Counted from the stretch's first letter, positions 32,250 through 42,082 are shown. The stretch is DNA of 64,000 nt from Acidovorax sp. RAC01 (GCF_001714725.1 NZ_CP016447.1:3219501-3283500), one strand, 5' to 3'. Program-made: numbers and translations. Notes: generated from the letters alone by a model not told the origin.

Positions 32250-33104
32250 ATGCAATTCAACCAAGATCTCTACAACAAGCGCAGGCGCTCCAATGCCGTG
32301 GGCCTGACGCTCTCGCTTGGCGCCATGGTGCTCGGTCTTTTCGTGCTGCTGTGGATCCTGAGCGTGCTTCTGACCAACGGAATCGCCGCGCTCGACTGGA
32401 ACATGTTCACGCAGTCCACACCAGCACCGGGCTCGGAAGGCGGCGGCCTGGCCAATGCCATCGTGGGAAGCCTGATGATGGTGGGATTCACTGTGCTGGT
32501 GTCCACGCCCATCGGGGTGCTGGCAGGCGTGTACCTTGCCGAATACGGTGACCAGAGCCGCACGGCAGAGCTCACGCGCTTTGTGACGGACATCATGCTG
32601 TCGGCACCATCGATCGTGCTGGGGCTGTTTGTGTATGCCATCGCCGTGGCCACCGTAGGCAACTTCTCAGGCTGGGCGGGCAGCCTGGCGCTTTCGCTCA
32701 TTGCCGTGCCGGTGGTCGTGCGCACTACAGAAAACATGTTGCGCCTGGTGCCCGGAAGCCTGCGCGAGGCTGCCTTTGCCCTGGGCGCACCCCGCTGGAA
32801 GGTGTCGACCATGGTCACGCTGCGTGCAGCGCGCAGCGGGGTCATGACTGGCCTGTTGCTTGCGGTGGCCCGCATCAGCGGCGAGACAGCACCGCTGTTG
32901 TTCACGGCGCTCAACAACCAGTTCTTCAGCACCAACATGGGCGCGCCCATGGCCAACCTGCCCGTGGTGATCTTCCAGTTTGCGCTGAGCCCCTATGAAA
33001 ACTGGGTGCGGCTGGCGTGGGGTGGGGCCCTGCTGATCACGCTCTCGGTGCTGGTTCTGAACATCGTGGCGCGCGTATTCCTGCGCGAAAAGAACCGCAG
33101 CTGA
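32250..33104 (+). CDS. pstA: Phosphate ABC transporter permease PstA
   Basis: The partner permease of PstC. ATG 32250 ([15 protein letters not shown]) gives 284 aa; an in-frame TTG at 32235 is less likely. Six membrane segments are present. The cytoplasmic EAA loop is [20 protein letters not shown], which contacts PstB. Genes before and after are in the same operon. Confidence 0.95.
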   Translation: MQFNQDLYNKRRRSNAVGLTLSLGAMVLGLFVLLWILSVLLTNGIAALDWNMFTQSTPAPGSEGGGLANAIVGSLMMVGFTVLVSTPIGVLAGVYLAEYGDQSRTAELTRFVTDIMLSAPSIVLGLFVYAIAVATVGNFSGWAGSLALSLIAVPVVVRTTENMLRLVPGSLREAAFALGAPRWKVSTMVTLRAARSGVMTGLLLAVARISGETAPLLFTALNNQFFSTNMGAPMANLPVVIFQFALSPYENWVRLAWGGALLITLSVLVLNIVARVFLREKNRS

Positions 33105-33159
33105 TGCGGACGACCTAAACATTCCGTTGATCCGACAGATTCCTATCCAGGACGTGACA

Positions 33160-33942
33160 ATGAACGCAACTGCTACCGCCACCACCAGCAAGAACGCGCT
33201 GGAGCTGCGCAACCTGAGTTTTTTCTACGGCAAGTTCCAGGGGCTGCGCAATGTGAGCCTTGATATTGCCGAGCACAAGGTGACTGCCTTCATCGGCCCT
33301 TCGGGCTGTGGCAAGTCCACCCTGCTGCGCACGCTCAATCGCATGTACAGCCTGTATCCAGGCCAGCGGGCCGAGGGCACCATCAACTTCTACGGCCAGG
33401 ACATCCTGGACCCCAAGCAGGACATCAACCTGCTGCGCGCGCGCATTGGCATGGTGTTCCAGAAACCCACGCCGTTTCCCATGTCGATTTACGACAACAT
33501 CGCGTTTGGCGTGAAGTTGTATGAGTCGTTGAGCAAGAGCGAGATGGACGACCGCGTGGAGTGGGCGCTGTCGAAGGCGGCCCTCTGGAACGAGGTCAAG
33601 GACAAGCTCAACCAGAGCGGCCTGTCCCTGTCGGGCGGCCAGCAGCAGCGTCTGTGCATTGCTCGCAGCGTGGCGGTCAAGCCGTCGGTGCTGTTGCTCG
33701 ACGAGCCCACCTCGGCGCTGGACCCGCTGTCCACCGCCAAGATCGAAGAGCTGATCGACGAGCTCAAGCACGACTACACGATTGCCATCGTGACGCACAA
33801 CATGCAGCAGGCAGCGCGCTGCAGCGACTACACCGCTTACATGTACCTCGGCGAGATGATCGAGTTCGGCGCCACCGAGCAGATCTTCTTCAAGCCCGAG
33901 CGCAAGGAAACCGAAGACTACATCACCGGCCGTTTCGGCTAA
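33160..33942 (+). CDS. pstB: Phosphate ABC transporter ATPase PstB
   Basis: PstB drives phosphate import by ATP hydrolysis. The start ATG 33160 gives 260 aa. Walker A is GPSGCGKST, the signature LSGGQQQRL, and Walker [14 protein letters not shown], followed by the switch histidine in IVTHNMQQA. The family-specific [14 protein letters not shown] block separates it from other ABC ATPases. phoU starts 13 nt later. Confidence 0.97.
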   Translation: MNATATATTSKNALELRNLSFFYGKFQGLRNVSLDIAEHKVTAFIGPSGCGKSTLLRTLNRMYSLYPGQRAEGTINFYGQDILDPKQDINLLRARIGMVFQKPTPFPMSIYDNIAFGVKLYESLSKSEMDDRVEWALSKAALWNEVKDKLNQSGLSLSGGQQQRLCIARSVAVKPSVLLLDEPTSALDPLSTAKIEELIDELKHDYTIAIVTHNMQQAARCSDYTAYMYLGEMIEFGATEQIFFKPERKETEDYITGRFG

Positions 33943-33955
33943 GGAGACGCAAGCC

Positions 33956-34657
33956 ATGCCCGACAAACACCTTTCGTCCCAGTTCGACAGCGAACTCAAC
34001 AGCGTTTCTGCCCGCGTCATGGAGATGGGCGGGCTGGTCGAGTCCGAGATTCGCCAGGCCGTGTACGCGCTGTCACACTTCAGCCTTGAGGCCGTGGAGA
34101 CCGTGGCCTCGATCGAAACCCGTGTGAATGCCCTGGAGGTCGAGATCGATGGCGAGCTGTCGTCCATCATTGCCCGCCGCCAGCCCACGGCGCGCGATCT
34201 GCGCCTGCTGCTGGCTTTCTCCAAGGCGACCGCCAACCTGGAGCGCATGGGCGACGAGGCCAACAAGATGGCACGCATGGTGCGTTCCATCATCGAGGGC
34301 GGGGCCCCGCGCTCGCTGCCATCGAGCGACCTGCGCGTGGCAGCCGAGCTGGCCTCGGGCCTGCTGCGCAAGGCGCTGGACGCCTTCGCGCGCCTGGACG
34401 TCAAGATGGCTGTGTCCATCCTCAAGGAAGACGACCTGATCGACCAGGAGTTCGACGGGTTCGTTCGCAAGCTGGTCACGTACATGATGGAAGACCCACG
34501 CACCATTTCGCCCAGCCTGGACCTGCTGTTCCTGGCCAAGGCCATCGAGCGCATTGGTGACCATTCCAAGAACATGGCAGAGCTGGTGATCTATCTCGTC
34601 AAGGGCAAGGACGTGCGCCACACGGCGCTCGACGAGATCGAGTCGGCTGTTCTCTGA
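33956..34657 (+). CDS. phoU: Phosphate signalling protein PhoU
   Basis: PhoU links the PstSCAB transporter to PhoR, keeping the Pho response off when phosphate is plentiful. The 233-aa all-helical protein has the two PhoU repeats, each with the metal-binding E/D-xxxD pattern: LERMGDEANKMARM near residue 97 and IERIGDHSKNMAEL near residue 200. It is the fifth gene of the operon; phoB follows 22 nt later. Confidence 0.96.
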   Translation: MPDKHLSSQFDSELNSVSARVMEMGGLVESEIRQAVYALSHFSLEAVETVASIETRVNALEVEIDGELSSIIARRQPTARDLRLLLAFSKATANLERMGDEANKMARMVRSIIEGGAPRSLPSSDLRVAAELASGLLRKALDAFARLDVKMAVSILKEDDLIDQEFDGFVRKLVTYMMEDPRTISPSLDLLFLAKAIERIGDHSKNMAELVIYLVKGKDVRHTALDEIESAVL

Positions 34658-34679
34658 GCGAAAGGGCTCCGGTACCGTT

Positions 34680-35387
34680 ATGAGAAAGCTACCCCGCGTC
34701 CTGATCGTCGAAGACGAGCCAGCCATTGCCGAACTGATCGCCGTGAACCTTCGGCACAACGGCTTTCAGCCGTTCTGGGCAGAAGACGGCGACTCGGCGC
34801 AGCGCGAGCTGGACGCCGTGCTGCCAGACGTGATCCTGCTCGACTGGATGCTCCCCGGCCAAAGTGGCCTGAGCCTGGCGCGCAAGTGGCGGGCCGACAG
34901 CCGCACCAAGCCCATCCCTATCCTCATGCTGACGGCCCGCGGTGACGAGCCTGACAAGGTGGCAGGGCTGGATGCCGGCGCGGACGACTACATCACCAAG
35001 CCTTTTTCCACACAGGAACTGCTGGCGCGCATCCGCGCCGTGCTGCGCCGCCGCGCGCCCGAGCAGGTCAGCGACAGCGTGACCATTGGCGAGCTGGTGC
35101 TGGACGCAGGCACATACCGCGTGAGCTTTCAGGGGATGCCGCTCAAGGTGGGGCCCACCGAGTTCAAGCTGTTGCACTTCCTGATGAAGCATGCGGAGCG
35201 CGTGCACAGCCGCTCGCAATTGCTCGACAAGGTGTGGGGCGACCATGTGTTCATTGAGGAACGCACGGTGGACGTGCACGTCAAGCGCCTGCGCGAGGCC
35301 CTGGGCGCGGCGTCCGTGATGGTGGAGACGGTGCGTGGTGCGGGCTATCGGCTTACGGCGCAGCCGCAGGTCCAGTTGCAGGCGTAG
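34680..35387 (+). CDS. phoB: Phosphate response regulator PhoB
   Basis: PhoB activates the phosphate-starvation regulon by binding Pho boxes such as those before ppk and pstS. The 235-aa protein has a receiver domain with acidic pocket E11-D12, phosphoacceptor D55 (LLDWMLPG), and the conserved lysine in ITKPFS. The OmpR-type winged helix follows, with VGPTEFKLLHFLMKH and ERTVDVHVKRLREAL. PhoR is encoded next. Confidence 0.96.
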   Translation: MRKLPRVLIVEDEPAIAELIAVNLRHNGFQPFWAEDGDSAQRELDAVLPDVILLDWMLPGQSGLSLARKWRADSRTKPIPILMLTARGDEPDKVAGLDAGADDYITKPFSTQELLARIRAVLRRRAPEQVSDSVTIGELVLDAGTYRVSFQGMPLKVGPTEFKLLHFLMKHAERVHSRSQLLDKVWGDHVFIEERTVDVHVKRLREALGAASVMVETVRGAGYRLTAQPQVQLQA

Positions 35388-35480
35388 TTTCCTGGGCGCC
35401 CGTCCCATGCGGGGCGCCTCCTCCAACCGAGTGGGGCGCACTGGGGCGCCCGCATTTCCTGACAAGGCTTCGCAAGCGGC

Positions 35481-36839
35481 ATGCTCTGGCGTCTTTCGTA
35501 TTTTTTGCTGTGGCAGTTGGCTGGTGGCGGTCTAGGCTGGTGGCAGGGTGGTGCCTGGGGTGCTGCGCTCGGCGCAGGCGCGGCGGCCTGGGGCTGGTTC
35601 TTCTGGGATCTCTCTCGCGGTGCACGCGTACTCAACTGGCTGCGCACCGGCGAGCCCGACGAGGCTCCGGTCATGCGTGGCATCTGGGGCGAGGCCGCAG
35701 ACCGCGTGCGTCGCTTGCTGCGCCGCAACGAGGTGCAGTTGCGCGACAGCGAAGGGCGGCTGCAAGAATTTCTGGCGGCCATGCAGGCCACGCCCAACGG
35801 GGTGGTGCTGCTGGATGCCCAGGGCCGCATCGAGTGGTGCAACCAGATTGCTGCAGCCCATTTCGGATTTGACGCCCAGCGCGACGTGATGCAGTCGGTG
35901 GGCAACCTGGTGCGCGACCCTGCTTTCACGGCGTATTTCGCTGCCAGGCAGTTCACGGGGGATGTGGTGCTGGAAGGGCGCGCCAGCACGCCCTCGCGGC
36001 CCGTGCGCATCTCGGTGCACCTGCACCCGTACGGCGATGGCCGCAAGCTCCTGCTGTCGCGTGATGTGACTGCGCTGGAGCAGGCCGAAGCCATGCGCAG
36101 CGATTTTGTGGCCAATGTCTCGCACGAGATTCGTACGCCGCTGACGGTGCTGGCCGGTTTCGTTGAAACGCTTCAGACCCTGTCGCTCACCGACGAAGAG
36201 CAGTCGCGCTATCTGGGGATGATGTCCCAGCAGGCGCAGCGCATGCAAAGTGTGGTGCAGGATCTGCTGACACTGTCGCGGCTGGAGGGCAGCCCGCTGC
36301 CAGGCATGGGCGAGTGGACGCAGGTGCAGACACTGCTGCAGCGCTGCGAAGTGGAGGGCCGCGCGCTGTCGGCGCTGGTGACGCAGAGCCAGCAAAAGCC
36401 GCACCAGATCAGCTTCCCGGCGCAACAGGTCCTGCTCGATGCCGGTGAGCTGGCCGGATCCTCGGCCGAACTCCAAAGCGCGCTTTCCAATCTCATCAGC
36501 AATGCCGTGCGGTATACGCCGGCCGGCGGCAGCATCACGGTGGAGTGGCATGCAGCGTCTGACGGCGCGGCCGTGTTCTCGGTGCGGGATACCGGCCCCG
36601 GCATTGCACCTGAGCACATCCCGCGGCTGACCGAGCGTTTTTACCGTGTGGACCGCAGCCGCTCGCGCGAAACCGGCGGAACGGGCCTGGGGCTGGCCAT
36701 CGTCAAGCATGTGCTGCAGCGCCATGGCGCCACGCTGGAGATCACCAGTACGCTGGGCAAGGGATCGTTGTTTTCGGTGACGTTTCCGGCAAGCCGGCTG
36801 CGCAGCGCTGCGCACGAGGCCGCGCGGCCACCGCGTTAG
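35481..36839 (+). CDS. phoR: Phosphate regulon sensor kinase PhoR
   Basis: PhoR phosphorylates PhoB in low phosphate. The 452-aa protein has a short hydrophobic N-terminus (residues 1-43), a PAS domain (about 95-180), and the phosphorylated H215 in NVSHEIRTPLTVL. The ATPase domain carries DTGPGIAPEHIPRL and GGTGLGLAIVKH. A 93-nt gap separates it from phoB. Its stop codon overlaps the convergent MATE gene stop (TTAG), with no terminator between them. Confidence 0.95.
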   Translation: MLWRLSYFLLWQLAGGGLGWWQGGAWGAALGAGAAAWGWFFWDLSRGARVLNWLRTGEPDEAPVMRGIWGEAADRVRRLLRRNEVQLRDSEGRLQEFLAAMQATPNGVVLLDAQGRIEWCNQIAAAHFGFDAQRDVMQSVGNLVRDPAFTAYFAARQFTGDVVLEGRASTPSRPVRISVHLHPYGDGRKLLLSRDVTALEQAEAMRSDFVANVSHEIRTPLTVLAGFVETLQTLSLTDEEQSRYLGMMSQQAQRMQSVVQDLLTLSRLEGSPLPGMGEWTQVQTLLQRCEVEGRALSALVTQSQQKPHQISFPAQQVLLDAGELAGSSAELQSALSNLISNAVRYTPAGGSITVEWHAASDGAAVFSVRDTGPGIAPEHIPRLTERFYRVDRSRSRETGGTGLGLAIVKHVLQRHGATLEITSTLGKGSLFSVTFPASRLRSAAHEAARPPR

Positions 36840-38203
36840 GGTGAAAGCAGGGCTTTTTGCTGGGCCAGCGCGTGCCTGAGCATCAGCACAAACAGAACCG
36901 CCGTCACGCCAAGCGCCGCTGCGCTGGCCGCCCAGAATGGCGTGGGTGTGGCCGCTGCCGTGTGGGCCTGGCTTGCCCACGGGCCCCAGCCCCCATAGGC
37001 CAGCACGTAGCCGCCGCCCAGCCCTGCACCCCATAGCAGCAGGCAGTACACCGCCAGCGGCGCAACAGTGATGCCATAGCAGCGCAACACAAACACGCTC
37101 AGTGTCTGAAGCGCATCGAACGCGTGGTACACAGCGACCCAGGCCAGTACGGCACCGGTCATGGCCACCACGCCGGCATTGCTGGAGTAGATGGCGCCGA
37201 TGTGGTCTTTTGCTATAAAAATAATAGCTGAAAGGGCAATTCCCATCAGCGCTGAAAGCCTGAAACCTGTCAAAACCGCATGGCGGGCCCTGCCAGGTTG
37301 CCGTGCGCCTAGCCAATAACTCACCCGGGCGCTGGTGGCGATGGCAAGCGACAGTGGCACCATGTACAAAACCGCTGCCAGGTTGGCTGCTATCTGGTGC
37401 GTTGCCGCCGCCGTGGTGCCCTGGCGGGCCACGAAGAGCGCCATCAGCGTGAAGGATGTCACCTCCACCATCACGGCAAGTCCTGCGGGAAGCCCCAGCC
37501 GGCACAGTCGGGCCAGTGTGGGTGGGTGGGGCGGCTCCATGCGCTTCCATATGTGCAGCGGGGTGTAGATGTCCTGTGTGCGCAGCAGCCGCAGGGCCAG
37601 CGCCAGCATGGTGCAGTTGACCGCCAGCGTGGCCCAGGCGCATCCCACGACGCCTTGCGCAGGCAACCCTCCACCGCCGAAGGTGAACCATATCGACAGC
37701 GGCACTTTCACAAACAGCGAGCCCACCTGCAGCCACATCACCAGCTGCGGCCGGCCCAGCGCCTGGTTGAGCGTGCTGTACACGCGAAACAGCAGCGCTG
37801 GCGGCAGCGCAAGTGACAGCACGGCCAGATAAGCCTTCACCTCTACCTGCAGTGCCGGGGGCACCTCGGTCCAGCGCAGCAGCGGGCCGGGCGACAGTAG
37901 CGCGGCGATGCCGATCACACTGGCGATGAGACATACGTAGAGTGCCTGTCGCAGCGAGTGCCCCATGGCTGCATGCTGTCCTGCGCCGCGCTGTTCGGCC
38001 CACATCGGCAGCATGGCCTGCAGCACGCCCATCAGGGCCACATACACGCTGATGAATATGGCTGACGCTACCGAGAGCGCGGCCAGCGAATCGGCAGAGT
38101 GGCGCCCGGCCACGATGGTGTCGGCCACGCCAAACGCCATGACGGCGAGCTGGCCGGCCAGGACCGTGAGGGCATGGCGCGTGATGGTGGAGCGCTCGGA
38201 CAT
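36836..38203 (-). CDS. MATE family efflux transporter
   Basis: A 455-aa multidrug and toxin exporter with 12 hydrophobic segments and the MATE internal repeat. It begins MSERSTITRHALTVLAGQLAVMAFGVADTIVAGR. Substrates cannot be predicted; most bacterial members swap Na+ or H+ for cationic drugs. The start codon overlaps the stop of the upstream glycosyltransferase by one base. Nucleotides 37210-37276 carry a copy of the AT-rich palindromic element, translated AIIFIA within a membrane helix. Confidence 0.9.
   Translation of the reverse strand: MSERSTITRHALTVLAGQLAVMAFGVADTIVAGRHSADSLAALSVASAIFISVYVALMGVLQAMLPMWAEQRGAGQHAAMGHSLRQALYVCLIASVIGIAALLSPGPLLRWTEVPPALQVEVKAYLAVLSLALPPALLFRVYSTLNQALGRPQLVMWLQVGSLFVKVPLSIWFTFGGGGLPAQGVVGCAWATLAVNCTMLALALRLLRTQDIYTPLHIWKRMEPPHPPTLARLCRLGLPAGLAVMVEVTSFTLMALFVARQGTTAAATHQIAANLAAVLYMVPLSLAIATSARVSYWLGARQPGRARHAVLTGFRLSALMGIALSAIIFIAKDHIGAIYSSNAGVVAMTGAVLAWVAVYHAFDALQTLSVFVLRCYGITVAPLAVYCLLLWGAGLGGGYVLAYGGWGPWASQAHTAAATPTPFWAASAAALGVTAVLFVLMLRHALAQQKALLSP
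37210..37276 (-). repeat. AT-rich palindromic element, copy 5 (inside the MATE gene)
   Basis: GCTAT (37212-37216) and ATAGC (37224-37228) enclose an AAAAATA loop, followed by a CAGCGC-containing stretch and CAGGTTT/TTGAC-like end. In the sense of the minus-strand gene it has the same orientation and frame as copies 1-3 (A326-I-I-F-I-A). Confidence 0.6.
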
Positions 38204-39906
38204 CAGCGCGCAGGCCCTGCGCGGCGAAATACGAGCAGATGGTCGTTCTTGTCGGTGGGGCGCGGAATGGTGGCGATCTGTTCCCACAGCGCGGCATTGA
38301 CCATGCGCTCCGACGCCGGCCAGGAGGCAATGTCCGCAATCAGCCAGTCACACTCGTCCTGCAGCCCGGCGCGCTGCAGCGACAGCTGGCCGTGGTACTG
38401 CAGCGCCGCCACCTGCGCGCGGCTCAGGCCCACCGTCTGGACACAGCCAGGCACAGCGCCCAGCGCGGCGTTGACGGCACGCATCTGCGGTGCATAGCTG
38501 CGGGCGTAGTCCAGCAGGGGCAGCCACAGGGTCAGCAGCAGCAGCCAGCCCAGCACGGCTCCGCCAGCGGGCAGAACCAGGCTTTTCCAGATGGGAGCGC
38601 GGCTGCGCGAAGCGCGCCACCACACCAGTGCGCACCAGCCCGCAGTGGCGGCCAGTGCCGTGACAAACGCCAGCCACGAAAACTCGGACACAAACCCGGG
38701 CGCCAGCTTGGCCACGTTGGCGGCCGGCTTGGCCGGCACGCCGGTCTGCATGGCAATCCAGATCACCCAGATTGCCAGGGCCGATACGGTGAAAAACAGC
38801 AGCGTGAACCAGTCGATCAGCGCGCCAACGCTGCGGCTGAGCGTGGGCAGTGCAAAGGCGGCCAGCGCTGCCAGTGCCGGCAGGCCCAGCAGCAGCGCAC
38901 GGTCTGACGGCTGGGTGAGGATGGTGGCGGCGACGGAAACGGCAGAAAACCACAGCGGCAAAAGCAGATGGCGATGTCCCGGGCGGCTTGCGATCTGCCG
39001 GCGCCAGCGCCACAGCGTCCAGATTGCCAGCGGCCACGCGGGCCAGCCAAACCACAGGAAAAGTCTTGCCAGGCTTTGCCATTCCTTGCCACCACCGCTG
39101 GCCAGTGCCATGCGCCAGCGCCACAGGTCAAGGCCCCATGCCATGCCCGCAGCAACCAGCGCCACGGCACAGATGGCTAAAGCCCAGGCCAGCTGGCGCT
39201 TGCGCGTGCCCTGCCCGGGCGCGATGACTGCAACGAGCAGGCTGCCAAGGGCCAGCAGTGCAGCGACGGTTGGAGCGCCCGCCAGTGTCAGCCCCACGCC
39301 CCCCAAGACCAGCGCAATGGCAGGTGCCACCGTCCGGTACGGCATCGCGGCCACCGCAAAGAACACCAGCGCAGTACATGCCAGTTGCACCAGATAGCTC
39401 GTGATTTCATGCGAGAGCTGGGCCAGCCCCAGACAGGCAAGCAGGGCCAGCAGCGCACCGTCGGCAATGGCCCTTGCGTAATCCGCCGGTGCGGCTTCGC
39501 CACCAAACGCAAACGCCACTGGCTGCGCGCCAGGGCTGCGCGCCAGGTAGTAAACGCCGTACCAGGTTGCAACCAGTGTGAGGACGAGCAAGCCCACAAA
39601 GGGCAGGCGTGCCGCCATCTCCGGCGCCAGCCAGCCGGCAGACGCCTGCAATGCCCAAGCGCCCAGCCAGTAGGGCAGCAGGCCGTCGGTTTCGGGCGGC
39701 ATCCCGCCGAGCAGCGGGCTGAGCCATTCAGTGCGACCACCAGCCAGTTCCAGCATGTAGCCGAAGGCAGTGATGTCGGCGCTTTTCCAGGGCTGGCGGC
39801 CCACGAAACCCGGGACCAGATACGCCAGGCACAGCAACAGCAGCGCCCAGCGCGGAAGCGGGCTCACGGCACTTTGCGTAACGATGGCGGGCGAGGGTGG
39901 ATTCAC
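38203..39906 (-). CDS. ArnT-like membrane glycosyltransferase (GT39/GT83 type)
   Basis: A 567-aa integral membrane protein with 11-13 hydrophobic segments and the N-terminal block PGFVGRQPWKSADITAFGYMLEL, like the ArnT family that moves sugars from undecaprenyl phosphate to lipid A or proteins. The acidic ADITAFG and PETDGLLPYW loops would hold catalytic residues. GTG 39906 is the preferred start; the frame is open 36 codons further up without hydrophobic or conserved sequence. It is coupled to the MATE gene. The substrate is unknown. Confidence 0.75.
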   Translation of the reverse strand: MNPPSPAIVTQSAVSPLPRWALLLLCLAYLVPGFVGRQPWKSADITAFGYMLELAGGRTEWLSPLLGGMPPETDGLLPYWLGAWALQASAGWLAPEMAARLPFVGLLVLTLVATWYGVYYLARSPGAQPVAFAFGGEAAPADYARAIADGALLALLACLGLAQLSHEITSYLVQLACTALVFFAVAAMPYRTVAPAIALVLGGVGLTLAGAPTVAALLALGSLLVAVIAPGQGTRKRQLAWALAICAVALVAAGMAWGLDLWRWRMALASGGGKEWQSLARLFLWFGWPAWPLAIWTLWRWRRQIASRPGHRHLLLPLWFSAVSVAATILTQPSDRALLLGLPALAALAAFALPTLSRSVGALIDWFTLLFFTVSALAIWVIWIAMQTGVPAKPAANVAKLAPGFVSEFSWLAFVTALAATAGWCALVWWRASRSRAPIWKSLVLPAGGAVLGWLLLLTLWLPLLDYARSYAPQMRAVNAALGAVPGCVQTVGLSRAQVAALQYHGQLSLQRAGLQDECDWLIADIASWPASERMVNAALWEQIATIPRPTDKNDHLLVFRRAGPAR

Positions 39907-40024
39907 GCGGGTCCAGTGGCAGGGGAGGGCCACCGAGAATAAGGGCAAATGCGATGTGCGGCGCAGGGCCCACGGCACGAGAGGGCTGCCTCGCATCGTA
40001 CGGTGCGCGCCCATCGGGACGAAA

Positions 40025-40056
40025 AAAAAGCAGCCCGGTGGCCCGGGCTGCTTTTT
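40025..40056 (-). terminator. Terminator after rpmE2
   Basis: A 14-bp stem, AAAAAGCAGCCCGG with CCGGGCTGCTTTTT and a TGGC loop. It has T-runs on both strands and would end rpmE2 on the minus strand. Confidence 0.9.
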
Positions 40057-40076
40057 CGCGCAAGCGCAGCAGCGAA

Positions 40077-40331
40077 TTACTTGGCTGTGGTCTTGCCGAA
40101 ACGGTTGCGGAAGCGCTCCACGCGGCCACCCATGTTGTCCACCGACTTTTGCGTGCCGGTGTAGAAGGGGTGCGATTCAGAGGAGGTGTCCAGCTTGAAC
40201 AGCGGGTATTCCTTGCCTTCGAAGGTTTCCATTTCCTTCGTGTTCACGCACGAACGGGTCACGAACTTGAAACCGTTGGAGAGGTCCACAAACAGGACTT
40301 CGCGGTAGTTGGGGTGAATGCCTTCTTTCAT
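40077..40331 (-). CDS. rpmE2: 50S ribosomal protein L31, type B (zinc-independent)
   Basis: An 84-aa L31 protein of the large ribosomal subunit. It lacks the CxxC pairs of the zinc-binding type A form and has only one cysteine (RSCVNT). It also carries the longer C-terminal [14 protein letters not shown], both typical of the type B paralogue. The ATG at 40331 has AAGGA upstream. In many bacteria type B is induced by zinc limitation, but I see no Zur site here. rho lies upstream on the same strand. Confidence 0.93.
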   Translation of the reverse strand: MKEGIHPNYREVLFVDLSNGFKFVTRSCVNTKEMETFEGKEYPLFKLDTSSESHPFYTGTQKSVDNMGGRVERFRNRFGKTTAK

Positions 40332-40476
40332 GATCAATCCTTGTCAAGTGCGGGAGCCGTGCTGAACCCGGTGCAACCTTTGCGCCGTGGAGCATCCAGC
40401 ATACTTTCCGCAGAAAAAGCCCTCTATTATTGCACATGCAGTTCGAGGGTACTCACGCAACGGCCCGTGACAGCTC

Positions 40477-40599
40477 AAACTGGCGTGGCCCTGGCCAGCC
40501 CCGCCGCGCAAGGGCCGCCCCGCCGCGCGTACGGTGTCGCCCTTCCCGAATTGCAAGGCTATTCGAGAGAAGGGGGAAGGCGCGAAGCCCCTCAGGGGG
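40477..40599 (-). repeat. Interspersed ~125-bp repeat, copy A
   Basis: Read on the minus strand it starts CCCCCTGAGG, continues with CGCGCCTTCCCCC, GACACC and GCGGGGCGGCCCTTGC, and ends CGCCAGTTT. The same blocks in the same order make up copy B at 45149-45273. It starts 4 nt after the rho stop codon. Confidence 0.8.
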
Positions 40600-40602
40600 T
40601 TG

Positions 40603-41865
40603 TCACCCTCCTCTTCGCATCATGTCGAAGAAGTCCACGTTGGTCTTGGTGGCCTTCATGTTCTTGATCATGAGCTCCATCGACTCGATCTCGTCCATGT
40701 TGTACATGAACTGGCGCAGAATGCGGGTCTTTTGCAGGATCTCGGGCGCCAGCAGCAGCTCTTCACGGCGGGTGCCGCTCTTGTTGAGTTCGATGGCGGG
40801 GAACACGCGCTTTTCGTACAGGCGGCGGTTCAGGTGGATTTCGCAGTTGCCGGTGCCCTTGAATTCTTCAAAAATCACTTCGTCCATGCGGCTGCCGGTA
40901 TCGACCAGCGCCGTGGCGATGATGGTGAGCGAGCCGCCTTCTTCGACCTTGCGCGCTGCGCCAAAGAAGCGCTTGGGGCGCTGCAGTGCGGCGGCATCCA
41001 CACCACCAGACAGCACCTTGCCGCTCGACGGCACCACGTTGTTGTAGGCGCGTGCCAGGCGGGTGATGGAGTCCAGCAGGATCACCACGTCTTTTTTGAG
41101 CTCGACCAGGCGCTTTGCGCGCTCGATCACCATTTCGGCCACGTGCACGTGGCGTGCAGCGGGCTCGTCAAAGGTGGAGGCGATGATCTCGCCCTTGACC
41201 GTGCGCTGCATTTCAGTCACTTCTTCCGGGCGCTCGTCCACCAGCAGCACCATCAGGTGCACATCGGGGTTGTTGGCCGTGATGGCGTGGGCAATGTGCT
41301 GCATCATCACCGTCTTGCCGCTCTTGGGCGGGGCGACGATCAGCGCGCGCTGGCCGCGGCCGATGGGCGCGATGATGTCGATGATGCGGCCGGTGATGTT
41401 CTCTTCGCTCTTGACGTCGCGCTCCAGGCGCATCTGCTCCTTGGGGAACAGGGGCGTCAGGTTTTCGAACATCACCTTGTGCTTGTTCTGCTCGGGCGGG
41501 CCGTCGTTGACCTTGTCGAGCTTGGTCAGGGCAAAGTAACGCTCGCCATCCTTGGGCGTGCGCACTTCGCCTTCGATCATGTCGCCGGTATGCAGATTGA
41601 AGCGACGCACCTGGCTCGGGCTGATGTAGATATCGTCCGTGCTGGCCGTGAAGCTGGTGTCCGGGCTGCGCAGGAAGCCGAACCCGTCCGGAAGGATTTC
41701 CAGCACGCCATCGGCAAACACCTGCTCGCCGGCCTTGGCGCGCTTCTTGATGATGGCAAACATCAGCTCCTGCTTGCGCATGCGGCCAGTGTTTTCGATT
41801 TCGAGTTCTTCGGCCTGCTTCAGGACTTCAGACACGTGAAGTGCCTTGAGTTCGTTTAAGTGCAT
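40603..41865 (-). CDS. rho: Transcription termination factor Rho
   Basis: Rho is the hexameric RNA helicase that ends transcription at C-rich sites. The start at 41865 ([16 protein letters not shown]) gives 420 aa; the upstream open frame is unconserved. The RNA-binding domain has GFGFLRSP, Walker A is APPKSGKT, Walker B is VILLDSITR, and the Q-loop block VDERPEEV is present. A long C-rich leader precedes it, and GGAGTCACTCC overlaps the ribosome site. Confidence 0.98.
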   Translation of the reverse strand: MHLNELKALHVSEVLKQAEELEIENTGRMRKQELMFAIIKKRAKAGEQVFADGVLEILPDGFGFLRSPDTSFTASTDDIYISPSQVRRFNLHTGDMIEGEVRTPKDGERYFALTKLDKVNDGPPEQNKHKVMFENLTPLFPKEQMRLERDVKSEENITGRIIDIIAPIGRGQRALIVAPPKSGKTVMMQHIAHAITANNPDVHLMVLLVDERPEEVTEMQRTVKGEIIASTFDEPAARHVHVAEMVIERAKRLVELKKDVVILLDSITRLARAYNNVVPSSGKVLSGGVDAAALQRPKRFFGAARKVEEGGSLTIIATALVDTGSRMDEVIFEEFKGTGNCEIHLNRRLYEKRVFPAIELNKSGTRREELLLAPEILQKTRILRQFMYNMDEIESMELMIKNMKATKTNVDFFDMMRRGG

Positions 41866-41994
41866 GGAGTGACTCCTTGGCGGAGCGGGTAAGAAACTTG
41901 GGGGGTGGGGGCTGGGACCAGAGGGGCTGCTGTTTGCAGATCTGGTGCGCCTGGGATCTCGGCCCGGCTGCCAATGCGTGCAGACCGGTGATCG
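41866..41994 (-). promoter_or_regulatory. C-rich rho leader, possible rut site for autoregulation
   Basis: The predicted transcript of about 129 nt is C-rich and G-poor toward the gene (roughly 41885-41935 on the minus strand), the composition Rho binds. The ribosome site lies within the palindrome GGAGTCACTCC (41866-41876), which could hide it. Confidence 0.45.
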
Positions 41995-42000
41995 CTGGGA

Positions 42001-42009
42001 ATTATGACA
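42001..42009 (-). promoter_or_regulatory. Probable extended -10 of the rho promoter
   Basis: TGTCATAAT on the minus strand matches the extended -10 form TGnTATAAT with one change. It would start transcription near 41994. Confidence 0.5.
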
Positions 42010-42082
42010 GGAAAAATCGGGGGGCTTGCGCCAGCCAGGGCTGCAGTGCGCTTGGGCCCGCAAACAGGGGCGCAACCCTTGA

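Noticed and set aside
35532..38339. 935-codon open frame on the minus strand across phoR and the MATE gene
   Set aside because: It spans two unrelated real genes in another frame and lacks any domain.
40338..40347. TTGACA-like sequence just before rpmE2 as a -35 box
   Set aside because: It lies only about 15 nt from the start codon, leaving no room for a -10; the real promoter must be further upstream.
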